Shown: positions 40,867-50,522 of the stretch, piece after piece
How the letters are laid out: each line of letters begins with the position of its first letter
How positions within the stretch are numbered: the stretch's first letter is position 1
From: Opitutaceae bacterium
Lineage (GTDB): Bacteria > Verrucomicrobiota > Verrucomicrobiia > Opitutales > Opitutaceae
Direction: 5' to 3'
Length of the DNA: 53,566 nucleotides
NCBI GenBank assembly: GCA_030648295.1
Contig: JAUSID010000107.1
Location: forward strand, 1-53,566
Program-made: the position numbers and the translations under genes
The notes under the pieces: model-generated
Databases searched by the model: none
What the model saw: the letters and a program-made list of their open reading frames with translations, nothing else
What the model was told of the DNA's origin: nothing

Positions 40867-42141
40867 CTACGGGAACAGCCCGCGGCTTTGTTTCGCGTCC
40901 GCGACGCGCTGGATCCCAATCGTCTGCGCGGCGAGCCGGCGGCTGAATTTGTATTTCCGCTTCTGCGCCTCCACGGCATCCTTCGCCTTGTCCAGGAGCG
41001 CGAAGAGTTTTCTCATCACCTCATCGCGGTCCCAGTAATAGTTCGACAGGTTTTGCAGCCACTCGAAGTACGAGACGATCACGCCGCCGGTATTGCAGAG
41101 CGTGTCGGGGATGACTTCGATGTCGCCACGGTCCTCGATTATCTTGTCAGCCTCGTTGGTGGTCGGACCGTTGGCTCCTTCCGCAAGCATCCGGCACTGG
41201 AGCAGGGGCGCATTTTCCGCCGTGATCGCGCGTTCAAGCGCGGCCGGCACGAATACGGTGCACTTCAGCGGGAACAGCTGCTCCTTGGTGATTGCTTCGC
41301 CACCGTCGAAATCCCGAATCACCTTCTGGGTTCGCATGTATTCCAGCGCCTTCTTGACGTCGATCCCGCGCTCGTTGTAGACGCCGCCACTTATGTCCGA
41401 TACCCCGATGATTTTGGCGCCATAGTTTGCCAGCGCGAGCGCCGTGTGCTGGCCGACGTTGCCAAAGCCCTGAATCGCGACGGTCGCCTCCTTGATTGGG
41501 ATATTCAGGTCATCCAGATATTTCTGTACCACGTACGCGACGCCGAAACCGGTCGACTCGTGGCGGCCCTGCGACCCGCCGAGCGAAATCGGCTTTCCCG
41601 TCACCACCGCGGGCTCCACGTGGCCGACGTGGTTGGAATAGGTGTCCATCATCCAGCCCATGATTTTCTCGTTCGTACCAACGTCCGGCGCCGGCACGTC
41701 GGAGTGCGGTCCGACGAAATTGATGACTTCCTGCATGTAGCGCCGTGAAAGGTGCTCGAGTTCGGACTCCGACAGCTGGTGTGGATCGACAATCACCCCG
41801 CCCTTCGCGCCGCCAAACGGCAGACCGACCAGCGAACATTTCCAGCTCATCCACATCGCCAGCGCGGCGACTTCGCCGAGGGTGACATCCAGGTGAAACC
41901 GAATTCCTCCTTTCGACGGGCCGGTGGAGAGGTTGTGCTGGACGCGGTAGCCTTCGAAAACCGTGACACTGCCGTCCTGCCGCTTGATCGGCAGGGCAAC
42001 CGCGAGGCACCGGCGCGGGTATTTCGTCCGGTCGCGGATCGCGTCCGGAAGATTGATCGCGTCGGCCGCCTGGTCGAATTGGCGGCACGCCATGCGGAAA
42101 ACATCGGAGTCGTAGAGCGAGGAGACGATGGCTTTGGACAT
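40867..42141 (-). CDS. gdhA: Glutamate dehydrogenase (Glu/Leu/Phe/Val dehydrogenase family)
   Basis: Interconverts glutamate with 2-oxoglutarate plus ammonium. The 424-aa protein has the family active-site motif LPFGGAKGGVIVDP with the catalytic Lys (about residues 105-118), the substrate site GPSKGGIRFH, and the Rossmann nucleotide motif VAIQGFGNVGQHTA near residue 220. NTGGVIVSYFEW closes the substrate pocket. The start ATG 42141 fits the family. Coenzyme preference cannot be told with certainty from the motif. It is divergent from the coiled-coil membrane gene across 122 bp. Confidence 0.93.
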   Translation of the reverse strand: MSKAIVSSLYDSDVFRMACRQFDQAADAINLPDAIRDRTKYPRRCLAVALPIKRQDGSVTVFEGYRVQHNLSTGPSKGGIRFHLDVTLGEVAALAMWMSWKCSLVGLPFGGAKGGVIVDPHQLSESELEHLSRRYMQEVINFVGPHSDVPAPDVGTNEKIMGWMMDTYSNHVGHVEPAVVTGKPISLGGSQGRHESTGFGVAYVVQKYLDDLNIPIKEATVAIQGFGNVGQHTALALANYGAKIIGVSDISGGVYNERGIDVKKALEYMRTQKVIRDFDGGEAITKEQLFPLKCTVFVPAALERAITAENAPLLQCRMLAEGANGPTTNEADKIIEDRGDIEVIPDTLCNTGGVIVSYFEWLQNLSNYYWDRDEVMRKLFALLDKAKDAVEAQKRKYKFSRRLAAQTIGIQRVADAKQSRGLFP

Positions 42142-42263
42142 GGGCAGGGTGGGGCGGAAATTTCCGCGTCAGCGTGATTCACCCTGCATGGTTTAGCAAT
42201 TGGCTTCCGGATACCGGCGGTGCTCAATGCGGCCGCTAATCCCGATGCAAACGAACATGACTG

Positions 42264-43682
42264 ATGGGGACGCTGGCTAAACTCGCGCGCTGGTTCTTCG
42301 GCAAGTTCGCCGGCGCGGTGCTGATCGTGGCACTCGGACTCGCCGCGGTCGCACTCTGGCTGTTCCTGAAGGACAATGCCGATTTCGAGCGGCACCGGGT
42401 CGAACGCGTCCAGCAGCTGATGCGCGATCGGCAGGGGTTGCTCGACGCGAAAGCCGACATCGAGGCGCGGATCGCCAGCATGGCCCGCGAAGTCGAACTC
42501 CAGCAGCAGCGGATCGAGAAGGCGAAAAAAATCATCGATGGTCTGCGCGAACTCGAGAGCTGGTGGGATCGGCTCCGTGAGCTCTTCGGCGGCGCGCCGC
42601 AGCAGCAGGCGAATGCCGGGAACATCCGGCGGATGGAGCAGCTGCAGACCGAGGCGCACGAGTTGATCGCGACCATGAAGCGCGGGATGATCTTTGTTTC
42701 CGGCGAAAAAAAAGGACTCGATGCCAGCGTCGAGCGCCTCGAGCGCGAGATCCAGGAGGTCGAGCGAAGCCGCTCGGTCACGTGGCATTACCTGCGGCGC
42801 GCGTGGGACGAGTCGAGGTGGATGGTGGCGGTTGCGCTGGCGGCCTTCCTGTTTGGCCCGACGCTGTGGGCGCTGCTCATGTATTATGGATTCGCCGCCT
42901 GGGCGACGCGCGGGCGGCCCATCCGATTCACGGATACACTGCCGGCGCTGCCCACCGTCGGTGAGAGCCGCGTCTCGATTTCGGTCGTGCTCCGGCCAGG
43001 CGAGGTGCTCCGGATCAAGGAGAAGTTCCTCCAGGCCTCGGACGAAGGCGTGACCAAGAAAACGCGCTTCGTGCTCGATTGGAAAATCCCGCTCACGAGC
43101 CTCGCCTGCGGGCTGGTGGAGCTGGTCGAGTTGCGCGCGACCCACCGCGACGCGACGTTCGCCGTCACCCTCTCGAACGCGGACGATCCGCACATCGAAC
43201 TCGCGGCGCTGGAAATTCCGGACGGGTCATCACTCGTCCTGCGGCCGAGCTTTCTCGCCGGGGCGATTCAGCCGCAGGATGCGGTGCTGCGCATCAAGCG
43301 GCACTGGCAGCTTGCGCGCTGGCAGTCATGGGTCACGGGACAGTTTCGTTTTTTCGAGTTTGTCGGGCCCTGCCGGCTGCTCGTGGCCGGCAGCCGCGGC
43401 GTGCGCGCCGAGGTGCTCGCCGAACGCGAAGGTGTACTGGATCCGGCGCGGCGGACCAACCAGGACGCGACCATCGGCTTTACCCCGAATCTCGACTACA
43501 AACCCGTGCGCGCGGAGACATTCTGGAGTTATTACCGCGGAATGAATCCGTTGTTCGACGATCTGTTCGCCGGCCGAGGCGTTTTCGTGCTGCAGGAGAC
43601 ATCGACGCCGGGCTCGAACGCCGGCGCCGCCCGGTTCTGGTCGGCGGTGTGGAACGGCACGTTGAAGGTGTTCGGTTTGTGA
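42264..43682 (+). CDS. Membrane protein with coiled coil, possibly AIM24-like C-terminus
   Basis: A 472-aa protein. A transmembrane segment (FAGAVLIVALGLAAVALWLF, residues 15-34) is followed by about 140 residues of coiled coil rich in Glu, Arg and Gln (VQQLMRDRQGLLDAKADIEA, EVERSRS), then a second segment (MVAVALAAFLFGPTLWALLM). The remaining 260 residues are beta-rich: GRPIRFTDTLPALPTV, IELAALEIPDGSSLVLRPSF and FFEFVGPCRLLVAGSRGV. That resembles the AIM24/TRAP-like fold, but I am not sure. No enzyme motif is visible. It precedes uvrB with an inverted-repeat element between. Confidence 0.7.
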   Translation: MGTLAKLARWFFGKFAGAVLIVALGLAAVALWLFLKDNADFERHRVERVQQLMRDRQGLLDAKADIEARIASMAREVELQQQRIEKAKKIIDGLRELESWWDRLRELFGGAPQQQANAGNIRRMEQLQTEAHELIATMKRGMIFVSGEKKGLDASVERLEREIQEVERSRSVTWHYLRRAWDESRWMVAVALAAFLFGPTLWALLMYYGFAAWATRGRPIRFTDTLPALPTVGESRVSISVVLRPGEVLRIKEKFLQASDEGVTKKTRFVLDWKIPLTSLACGLVELVELRATHRDATFAVTLSNADDPHIELAALEIPDGSSLVLRPSFLAGAIQPQDAVLRIKRHWQLARWQSWVTGQFRFFEFVGPCRLLVAGSRGVRAEVLAEREGVLDPARRTNQDATIGFTPNLDYKPVRAETFWSYYRGMNPLFDDLFAGRGVFVLQETSTPGSNAGAARFWSAVWNGTLKVFGL

Positions 43683-43731
43683 ACGCGGCGCGGGAGATCG
43701 CTTCTGGGTCCCCTCTCGAGTCAGACCAAAT

Positions 43732-43886
43732 CAGTTCAACCGCGAATAGACGCCAATTCACGCGAATGGAGAGGGCGTCTTTGGGGTGCTTGGAGACGAT
43801 CAACCAAACGGTGACCATGGCTTCACTTGGGCAATCCTCCCCCTCATCCTCTGGAATTGGCGTCCATTCGCGTTCATTCGCGGTTG
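43732..43886. repeat. Inverted-repeat element D, copy 3 (inverted relative to D1)
   Basis: The reverse complement matches 29491-29644 along nearly its whole length, ends included (AACCGCGAATAGACGCCAAT and ATTCGCGTTCATTCGCGGTT). About 155 bp, no coding potential. Confidence 0.8.
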
Positions 43887-43925
43887 TCCACTGAATCGAA
43901 CGGCTTGAGAGGGGTACCCGACTTG

Positions 43926-43954
43926 TCCGCCAAAGCTCGACGAGCGACGGCGGA
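43926..43954. repeat. TCCGCC...GGCGGA two-tier hairpin
   Basis: TCCGCC (43926-43931) pairs with GGCGGA (43949-43954); inside it GCTCG-A-CGAGC forms a second stem. A single copy in the uvrB leader; of a type I have seen as a dispersed repeat in related genomes. Confidence 0.5.
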
Positions 43955-44046
43955 AGGGCGGAGTGTGTTTGTCCAAATTACGGCAATCGCCGACGTTCGC
44001 CGCGTCGCAGGTTGCGCATTCGGCCGCGGTGGTTTTCGGTGGGGGG

Positions 44047-46089
44047 ATGCTGTTCAAGCTGAGTTCCGATTACACCGCGACGGGCGATCAGCCGCAGGCG
44101 ATCGACAAGCTCGTCGCGTCGTTGCGGGTGGGTAATCGGTACCAGACGCTGCTCGGCGTAACCGGTTCAGGCAAAACGTTCACGATGGCGAATGTCATCG
44201 CGCAGGTGCAGCGGCCGACCCTCGTCGTTTCGCACAACAAGACGCTGGCGGCGCAGCTGTATTCGGAGTTCAAGAACTTCTTCCCCGAGAACGCCGTCGA
44301 ATACTTCGTCAGCTACTACGATTACTACCAGCCGGAGGCGTACATCGCCTCTAGCGACACATTCATCGAAAAGGATTCGTCCCGCAACGAGGAGCTCGAG
44401 CGGCTGCGGATGTCGACGACCAGTTCACTCGTCTCGCGCCGCGACGTCATCGTGGTGGCGAGCGTGTCGTGCATTTACGGCCTGGGCTCGCCCCAGGAAT
44501 TCACCGCGATGCGGATTCACCTGCGGCGCGGGGCGTCGCTCGGACGGAACAAGCTGCTCGAACGGCTGGTGGACAACATCTACGAGCGAAACGACTACGA
44601 GCTGAAACCCGGGCGCTTCCGGGTGCGGGGCGACGTCGTCGATGTGATGCCCGCGTACCTGGAACGCGGGTTGCGGATCGAGTTCTTTGGCGACGAGATC
44701 GAGGCGCTGAGCGAATTCGAGCCGCTGACCGGCAACGTCATCCGGGTGCTCGACCAGTTCGATCTTTATCCAGCAAATCAATACGTCACCAGCCGTGGCC
44801 GGCTGGAACCGGCGATTCAGGCGATCAAGCGTGAACTCGATGAACGCGTCGCGTACTTCGAGGCCAGGGGGCAATACCTCGAGGCGCAGCGGATCCGGAT
44901 GCGGACGAATTACGATCTCGAGATGCTGCAGGAGATGGGATTCTGCAATGGCATCGAGAACTACTCGCGCCATCTCACCGGCCGCCGGCCGGGCGAGCGG
45001 CCGTTCTGCCTGCTCGACTTTTTTCCCCAGGATTTCCTGGTCATTGTCGACGAAAGCCATGCGACCATCCCGCAGATCGGGGGGATGTTCAACGGCGACC
45101 GCGCGCGGAAGCAGACCCTCGTCGATTTCGGTTTCCGGCTGCCCTCGGCGCTGGACAACCGGCCGCAGAATTTCGCCGAATTCGAGGAGGTCACGGGACA
45201 GACGGTGTACGTTTCCGCCACGCCCTCGGAGTTCGAGCTGAAGAAATCAGCGGTTGTCGCGGAGCAGCTGATACGGCCGACGGGCCTGCTCGATCCCGAG
45301 ATCACCATTCGTTCGACCAAGGGCCAGGTCGAAAACCTGGTGGGCGAAATCAAGGCGGCGGCGGCCAGCGGCGAACGCGTGCTGGTGACGACGCTGACGA
45401 AGCGGCTCTCCGAGGATCTCACGAGTTATCTGCGCGAGGCGAAGATTCGCGTCGAATACCTGCACTCCGACATCGATGCGATCGAGCGGGTCGAGATCCT
45501 GCGCAATCTCCGGCTGGGCAACTTCGATGCCCTCATCGGCATCAACCTGCTCCGCGAAGGGCTGGACCTCCCGGAGGTGGCGCTGGTCGCGATCCTCGAC
45601 GCGGACAAGGAGGGCTTTCTCCGCAGTGAAACCTCGCTCATCCAAACGGCGGGCCGGGCCGCCCGCCACGAGAAGGGACGCGTCATTTTTTATGCCGATC
45701 AGATCACCAAGTCGATCAAGCGAACGGTCGAGGCGGTGACATACCGCCGCGCCAAACAGCTCGCCTACAACCAGGCGCATGGCATCACGCCGCGCAGCGT
45801 CACGCGCGCGGCCCAGGCGAGCCTGCACATGTACGACGGTTCGGGTGAGCGGGAGGAAGACGCGGCCGTGGCGGACAACGTCGATGACGTCGCCATCGTA
45901 ATCGCGGAGTTGGAGGAGGAGATGCAGGATGCGGCGGGCCGGCTCGAGTTCGAGCGTGCCGCCGTGCTCCGCGACCAGATCAATGCACTCAAGAGTGGCG
46001 ATTATCGGAAGAGCGTGCGGCCCGCGGCGAAAGAGTATCCGCGCGGCAAGCGCGTCGCCGCCGCGCTGCGCGGCCGCAGCCCGCGCTGA
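44047..46089 (+). CDS. uvrB: Excinuclease ABC subunit B
   Basis: DNA-damage verification helicase of nucleotide excision repair; works with UvrA and UvrC. The 680-aa protein has Walker A GVTGSGKTFT near residue 40, the damage-probing beta-hairpin YYDYYQPEAYIASSDTF about residues 93-109, the DEAD-type DESHATIPQIGGMF, motif V/VI LLREGLDLPEV and QTAGRAARH, and a C-terminal UVR motif (LEFERAAVLRDQI). I chose the ATG at 44047 because MLFKLSSDYTATGDQPQAID is the family start; upstream in-frame codons from 43963 are unconserved. No SOS box is clear upstream. Confidence 0.96.
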   Translation: MLFKLSSDYTATGDQPQAIDKLVASLRVGNRYQTLLGVTGSGKTFTMANVIAQVQRPTLVVSHNKTLAAQLYSEFKNFFPENAVEYFVSYYDYYQPEAYIASSDTFIEKDSSRNEELERLRMSTTSSLVSRRDVIVVASVSCIYGLGSPQEFTAMRIHLRRGASLGRNKLLERLVDNIYERNDYELKPGRFRVRGDVVDVMPAYLERGLRIEFFGDEIEALSEFEPLTGNVIRVLDQFDLYPANQYVTSRGRLEPAIQAIKRELDERVAYFEARGQYLEAQRIRMRTNYDLEMLQEMGFCNGIENYSRHLTGRRPGERPFCLLDFFPQDFLVIVDESHATIPQIGGMFNGDRARKQTLVDFGFRLPSALDNRPQNFAEFEEVTGQTVYVSATPSEFELKKSAVVAEQLIRPTGLLDPEITIRSTKGQVENLVGEIKAAAASGERVLVTTLTKRLSEDLTSYLREAKIRVEYLHSDIDAIERVEILRNLRLGNFDALIGINLLREGLDLPEVALVAILDADKEGFLRSETSLIQTAGRAARHEKGRVIFYADQITKSIKRTVEAVTYRRAKQLAYNQAHGITPRSVTRAAQASLHMYDGSGEREEDAAVADNVDDVAIVIAELEEEMQDAAGRLEFERAAVLRDQINALKSGDYRKSVRPAAKEYPRGKRVAAALRGRSPR

Positions 46090-46113
46090 AGCTCCGCGTT
46101 TGTCCCTGGGAGC

Positions 46114-46301
46114 GCGGGTGTCCCCGCCCGCATCTGAGAGTTGGCGTGGCACCACGCTCCGGCAGATGCGCGAATGATGTGGCACGGGCATCTTGCCCGT
46201 GATCTCGGAGTGGCACCGGCATCCTGCCGGTGGAAGCACGACGAACAACTCTCCATGGCCGGGACGCCCATGCCACGACAGACCATGGGCAAGATGCCCG
46301 C
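46114..46301. repeat. Cluster of four TCY-loop hairpins downstream of uvrB
   Basis: An imperfect GCGGGTG-TCC-CCGCCCGC at 46114-46131 after CCTGGGAGC; perfect CACGGGCA-TCT-TGCCCGTG at 46183-46201; perfect CACCGGCA-TCC-TGCCGGTG at 46214-46232; and, in reverse orientation, ATGGGCA-AGA-TGCCCGC around 46285-46301. The gap 46090-46464 holds only these and the leader of the next gene. Confidence 0.75.
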
Positions 46302-46464
46302 GTCCCTCACTGGACCCATGCCCAAATGACAAACCGGGGTGCCGCGTTGCGTGGGGTGAAACAACCGCCGCGATTTAGCATCGAATTTCGATCTCGTCCG
46401 TCCTGCTCGACTTAGCAAACCTCAGCCAACCTTGCCCTCGAACCAGCCACCCTCGTCCTGACCC

Positions 46465-48819
46465 ATGCTCCCCTACGCGCTCACCATTTTCACGGGAGCA
46501 TTTCTTCTCTTTCAAGTTCAGCCGCTGATCGGAAAATACATCCTGCCCTGGTTCGGCGGCGGGCCCGGCGTGTGGACCACGTGCCTGCTGTTTTTCCAGA
46601 TGCTCCTGCTCGGCGGCTACGCCTACGCGCACCTGACGTCCACGCGGCTGTCCCAAAAACGTCAGGCGATCGTGCATCTCGTGCTGCTGGTCCTCTCACT
46701 GGCGCTGTTGCCCATCACGCCGTCCGAATATTGGAAGAGCCTGGTCGGCGGGGATCCCACGTGGCGAATCCTGCTCCTGCTGGGGGGCACGATCGGGCTC
46801 CCTTATTTCGTTCTCTCCTCCACCGGCCCGCTGATGCAGCAGTGGTTCAGCATCACCAACCCCGGGGTGTCGCCTTACCGGCTGTATGCCCTGTCGAACG
46901 TCGGCTCGTTGCTCGCACTGCTGAGCTACCCCGTGTTTTTCGAGGTGAAGTTTCCGCGGTACACGCAAGGCCTGCTCTGGTCCGCCGGTCTCGTCCTGTT
47001 TGTTCTGTTTTGTGGATACTGTGCCCTGCGCGTCTGGCGGCAGGCGAAGACGGCGCCAGCCGAACCAGCCGAACCAGCCGAACCAGCCGCTCCCGCCGCT
47101 GCGCCTGTCGCCGACATGTCTGCGCCGGCTGAACCTGCGGCCGTCGAAGCGGCCGTGGCCGGGCTGCCGGTGGTAACGCCGCCGACGAGCCCCGAGCATG
47201 CGTCCGCCAATGCGGCCGACAGGCTGCTCTGGCTCGCTCTGCCCGCCATCGCGTCGATTCTGTTGCTCGCGACCACGAACAAGCTGTGCCAGGAGGTCGC
47301 GGTCATTCCGTTCCTCTGGGTGCTGCCGCTGAGCCTGTACCTCCTCAGCTTCATCATCAGTTTCGATCACGCGCGATGGTACCATCGTGGCGTATTCAGT
47401 GCGTTGCTCGTGGTCGCGGTCGCGTTCGTGTTCCAGGTGCTGCCGGCGGGCAACGACGCACCGATGAAGCTCCAGATCATCGTCTACAACGCGGCGTTGT
47501 TCATCGCCTGCATGGTGTGCCACGGCGAACTCTACCGCCTCAAGCCGCCGCCGCGGCAGCTCACCGGCTACTTCCTTTTCATCTCGGCGGGCGGCGCCCT
47601 GGGGGGATTTCTCGTCGCCATCGTGGCACCGGCGGTGTTCGACGACTATCGCGAATTGCAGCTCGGGTATTGGTTGCTGACGTACGCCGCCGCCGTGCTG
47701 TGCTTCCGCCATCGCAGCCGGGAAATCGCGATGGGCGTGATCGTCGGCGCCCTGGCGCTGGTTTTCGTGCTGCCGTGGCTGCGCTCGTATTTCGACGACA
47801 CCGAGGGACTGTCGGCGGAACTGCTGTCCTTCCTTCGCCATCGCGCCCTGCTCATCATCGCGGGACTCGGGGTCATCATCGCCAGTGTATTCAACTTTCG
47901 ACAACTGTCCGTGCTGCCCGACTGGCGGCCGAGGATGGCGTGGCTGGTGATGATGTTCTGCATGACCACCGGTATCGTGGTGGTGATGCAATGGCCCTAT
48001 GGCGGGACCACGCCGATCCTGGCCTCGACGCGGAATTTCTACGGCACGCTGAAGGTTTTCGATTACAACCACGACGACGAGGAAGACCGCTATCACCTCC
48101 TGCTCCATGGCGCGACGACGCACGGGCTCCAGTTCATGAAGGCCGAGCGGTCGGTCCTCGCGACCAGTTATTACGGGGAAAGCAGCGGGATCGGCCGGGC
48201 GCTGGACAACTTGCGCGAGAGTCCGCGCCGCGTCGGCGTGGTCGGATTGGGCACCGGTTCGCTCCTGGTCTACGGGCGGGCGGGGGACTACATGCGTGTG
48301 TACGAGATCAATCCCGCGGTGGAAAAGATTGCGCGGACCCACTTCACGTACCTCCAGAATTGCCCGGCCAAGGTCGATGTCGTCATCGGTGACGCGCGGC
48401 TCGTGATGGAACGCGAACTCGAGGAAAAAAAATCGCAGCTTTTCGATGTGCTGGCGCTCGACGCGTTCAGCAGTGACGCCATTCCCGTGCACCTGCTGAC
48501 CAGGGAAGCCTTCGAGGTTTACCTGCAGCACCTGAAGCCCAACGGCGTGATCGCGATTCACATCTCGAATCGCTACCTGAATCTCCGGCCGATCGTGGAA
48601 AAACTCGCCGATCAGCATGGGCTGAAAGTTGCGGTCGTGTACGACGATAACGAACCGGACTGGTGGATTTATGCGACCACGTGGGTGCTCGTGTCGCGGA
48701 ACGAGACGTTCCTGGCCCAGCCGGCAATTGCTGATGTCACGGAAGCGCCGGAAAAAACCGCGCAACCCGCGCCACTCTGGACGGACGATTACGCGAGTTT
48801 GTATTCGATCATGAAGTAG
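46465..48819 (+). CDS. Membrane-fused spermidine-synthase-like protein
   Basis: A 784-aa protein. The N-terminal 500 residues contain about a dozen hydrophobic segments (for example LTIFTGAFLLFQVQPLIGKY and IVHLVLLVLSLALLPI), interrupted around residues 195-245 by an Ala-Pro-Glu linker. The C-terminal 250 residues are a spermidine-synthase-type Rossmann fold: VGVVGLGTGSLLVYGRAGD, VYEINPAVEKIARTHF, VVIGDARLVME and LDAFSSDAIPVHLLTREAF. Decarboxylated-SAM use is not assured because soluble aminopropyltransferase substrate residues are only partly conserved; such fusions are common in this phylum and their product is unknown. The ATG at 46465 gives the family start. Confidence 0.85.
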   Translation: MLPYALTIFTGAFLLFQVQPLIGKYILPWFGGGPGVWTTCLLFFQMLLLGGYAYAHLTSTRLSQKRQAIVHLVLLVLSLALLPITPSEYWKSLVGGDPTWRILLLLGGTIGLPYFVLSSTGPLMQQWFSITNPGVSPYRLYALSNVGSLLALLSYPVFFEVKFPRYTQGLLWSAGLVLFVLFCGYCALRVWRQAKTAPAEPAEPAEPAAPAAAPVADMSAPAEPAAVEAAVAGLPVVTPPTSPEHASANAADRLLWLALPAIASILLLATTNKLCQEVAVIPFLWVLPLSLYLLSFIISFDHARWYHRGVFSALLVVAVAFVFQVLPAGNDAPMKLQIIVYNAALFIACMVCHGELYRLKPPPRQLTGYFLFISAGGALGGFLVAIVAPAVFDDYRELQLGYWLLTYAAAVLCFRHRSREIAMGVIVGALALVFVLPWLRSYFDDTEGLSAELLSFLRHRALLIIAGLGVIIASVFNFRQLSVLPDWRPRMAWLVMMFCMTTGIVVVMQWPYGGTTPILASTRNFYGTLKVFDYNHDDEEDRYHLLLHGATTHGLQFMKAERSVLATSYYGESSGIGRALDNLRESPRRVGVVGLGTGSLLVYGRAGDYMRVYEINPAVEKIARTHFTYLQNCPAKVDVVIGDARLVMERELEEKKSQLFDVLALDAFSSDAIPVHLLTREAFEVYLQHLKPNGVIAIHISNRYLNLRPIVEKLADQHGLKVAVVYDDNEPDWWIYATTWVLVSRNETFLAQPAIADVTEAPEKTAQPAPLWTDDYASLYSIMK

Positions 48820-48838
48820 GGGATTCCGCCCTGGGAGC

Positions 48839-49000
48839 GCGGGCGTCTCGCCCGCTATGGATCCCTGCTCTTTCTCTTTCCTCTTTCTCGTTCTCCCGCC
48901 GGGATCCGGGATTCGCCCAATTCGGGGAGAAAGAGAAAGTTTACCCGCCTGGCGGCGCCGTAGGCGACCAGGGATTAAGATAAAGAGAAAGATTAGGAGA
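48839..49000. repeat. TCY-loop hairpin and CT/GA-rich tract (G2)
   Basis: A perfect GCGGGCG-TCT-CGCCCGC at 48839-48855 after CCTGGGAGC, 20 bp after the preceding stop codon. Then CTCTTTCTCTTTCCTCTTTC (48866-) and, inverted, GGGGAGAAAGAGAAAG (48926-48941) and AAAGAGAAAGATTAGG to about 48997. The long gap 48820-49450 contains no gene I can support. Confidence 0.65.
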
Positions 49001-49188
49001 TTGATGCCGGCCGGAGGTCCGCGCTCCCGCGGACGGCGCAGCCGCTGGCGAAGTGGCACCGGCTTCCAGCCAGTGAAGTATTCGATTACTGAATTCGACG
49101 AATCTGCGGCAGGATGCCGCAGCCACTGTGACCGAACCGCGGCAGGCACTCCCTTTGCACTCAACGGCCGCATTTTCCGACCTGGGAG

Positions 49189-49228
49189 CACGGGCGTCTC
49201 GCCCGTGGGCTTGCCCGCCTCCGGCGGG
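49189..49228. repeat. Two TCY-loop hairpins
   Basis: CACGGGCG-TCT-CGCCCGTG at 49189-49207, overlapping the leader CCTGGGAGC, and CCCGCC-TCC-GGCGGG at 49214-49228. Both are perfect. Another hairpin with loop CTCC, GTCCGCG/CGCGGAC, lies at 49017-49034. Confidence 0.75.
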
Positions 49229-49255
49229 TTTGTGAGTTGGCATGGGCTTCTCCCT

Positions 49256-49406
49256 CGACAGGGACCCTGAGCCGATTCGACAGGCTCACGGCCATCGGCT
49301 GCTTCGACTGAAAGGCCTTGAGCTTGTCGAAAGGCCAGCCGAACGGGCAGCTCGTGATTTGGCGGCGCTGCGCACCGTCCACGGGCGCTCTGCTGGCCAG
49401 CAGAGC
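49256..49406. repeat. Dispersed repeat C, copy 3 (inverted), and a 20-bp palindrome
   Basis: 49256-49350 is the reverse complement of the C repeat (GGCCTTGAGCTTGTCGAAAG, CGACTGAAAGGCC). At 49387-49406 lies the perfect palindrome GCTCTGCTGGCCAGCAGAGC, whose CTGCTGGCCAGCAG centre also forms the linker of composite element A2-B4. Confidence 0.65.
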
Positions 49407-49450
49407 CTGTCCCTTTCCAAACCGCTCAAAAGCTGATTTGCGCCGCGCGG

Positions 49451-50458
49451 CTACTTCTTCCTTTCGCCGCCGGTCTTCTTCCCGGGCTTCGGATCGAGAT
49501 TCTTTTTCAGGTCCTCGGCCGTCACCTTCGAAGCCACGCCGTTTGCCGGCACTTCCATCTTTGCCAGCCACACGATGGCATTCAGGACAAGTTTGCGAAA
49601 ATCGTCATTGCCCCAGTTCTCGTGAAAGTGGCCGCCGCAAAAACCGAAGCCGCGGCCGCCGTCCGGCCGCTCGAATCCCCATGACACGACCACGGGCTCG
49701 CCTTTCGCCACCAGCGCGCGGACGTGGGGATTGCCCGAATGATGCCCATCCGGACGGCTCGTGGTCGAAGCATCGGGCGTGGCGACGAGCAGGGGCGTGA
49801 CTCCCTTCATGCCTTCGACGAACCGCATGTTGAAGTACCATTCGTCGAGGATCGTGAATGGCTTCACTCCTCGCGTGACGGGATGCCGCGGCAGGGTTTT
49901 GAAATTCGCGTTCCAGTGCGGATTGACCGACCAGTTGATCTCGAACGCGCCGCCTACCCATTGGAGGAATTCCTGCTGGCCTTTTTCGAGCGTGGGCTCG
50001 ACGGCGTAATGCAGCAGTCCAAGTCCCGCACCTTTCGCCAGCGCGCGACGCAAGGCCTCGAGGTTGCTGTCCTGGAGTGCAACGTGTTTCACGCCGCCAT
50101 CGGAGTAAATGAGGACCGCGTCGACGCCGTCGAACGCCGAGGGATTCTTCGGCCAGCCATTGAGCGCGATTTCGGTTTTCAAGCCGGGCATGCCGTGAAG
50201 GCATTTTTGAAGCAGGAGGATCCCGGCATTGTGCTCATGCGCGCCGGGTCCGTGACTCGGGGGGCCCGCGATCATCAGGACCTTTTTGTCCGCGGCCTGG
50301 GTATCGGAATACAACATGGCCGCTAAAAGTGCGGTCGTGGCGAGGGAGAGGCGAAACGAGCGGAGGAACAGCACGGGGAGAAGGGGATTCGCTCGAATGA
50401 TTGAACCGGCCTGCCGAATGGCAACGGCGAAGCGCCGCGCCCATAATGAATTTGACAC
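49451..50458 (-). CDS. ThuA-like protein, exported
   Basis: A 335-aa protein. It has an N-terminal signal segment (SFRLSLATTALLAAMLYSDTQA) and then a ThuA domain, a glutamine-amidotransferase-like fold linked to sugar metabolism: KVLMIAGPPSHGPGAHEHNAG, DAVLIYSDGG, GAGLGLLHYAVEP, TRGVKPFTILDEWYFNMRF and VVSWGFERPDGGRGFGFCGGHFH. Typical nucleophile Cys is not obvious. The tail is Lys-rich. The longest start is GTG at 50458 in a copy of the CCTGGGAGC hairpin leader; a GTG about 27 codons later is also possible. A Gfo/Idh/MocA gene lies nearby, a common pairing. Confidence 0.82.
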   Translation of the reverse strand: MSNSLWARRFAVAIRQAGSIIRANPLLPVLFLRSFRLSLATTALLAAMLYSDTQAADKKVLMIAGPPSHGPGAHEHNAGILLLQKCLHGMPGLKTEIALNGWPKNPSAFDGVDAVLIYSDGGVKHVALQDSNLEALRRALAKGAGLGLLHYAVEPTLEKGQQEFLQWVGGAFEINWSVNPHWNANFKTLPRHPVTRGVKPFTILDEWYFNMRFVEGMKGVTPLLVATPDASTTSRPDGHHSGNPHVRALVAKGEPVVVSWGFERPDGGRGFGFCGGHFHENWGNDDFRKLVLNAIVWLAKMEVPANGVASKVTAEDLKKNLDPKPGKKTGGERKK

Positions 50459-50522
50459 TGCGCTCCCAGGGCGGGAAGCACTGGCCGCCTCACTGCCCCT
50501 TCACCTGAAATTTGGAGGACTT

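Noticed and set aside
46696-49191. Very long minus-strand frame opposite the spermidine-synthase-like gene
   Set aside because: High GC gives long antisense frames; the product is His/Arg/Gln-rich with no domain, and the plus-strand gene has clear motifs.
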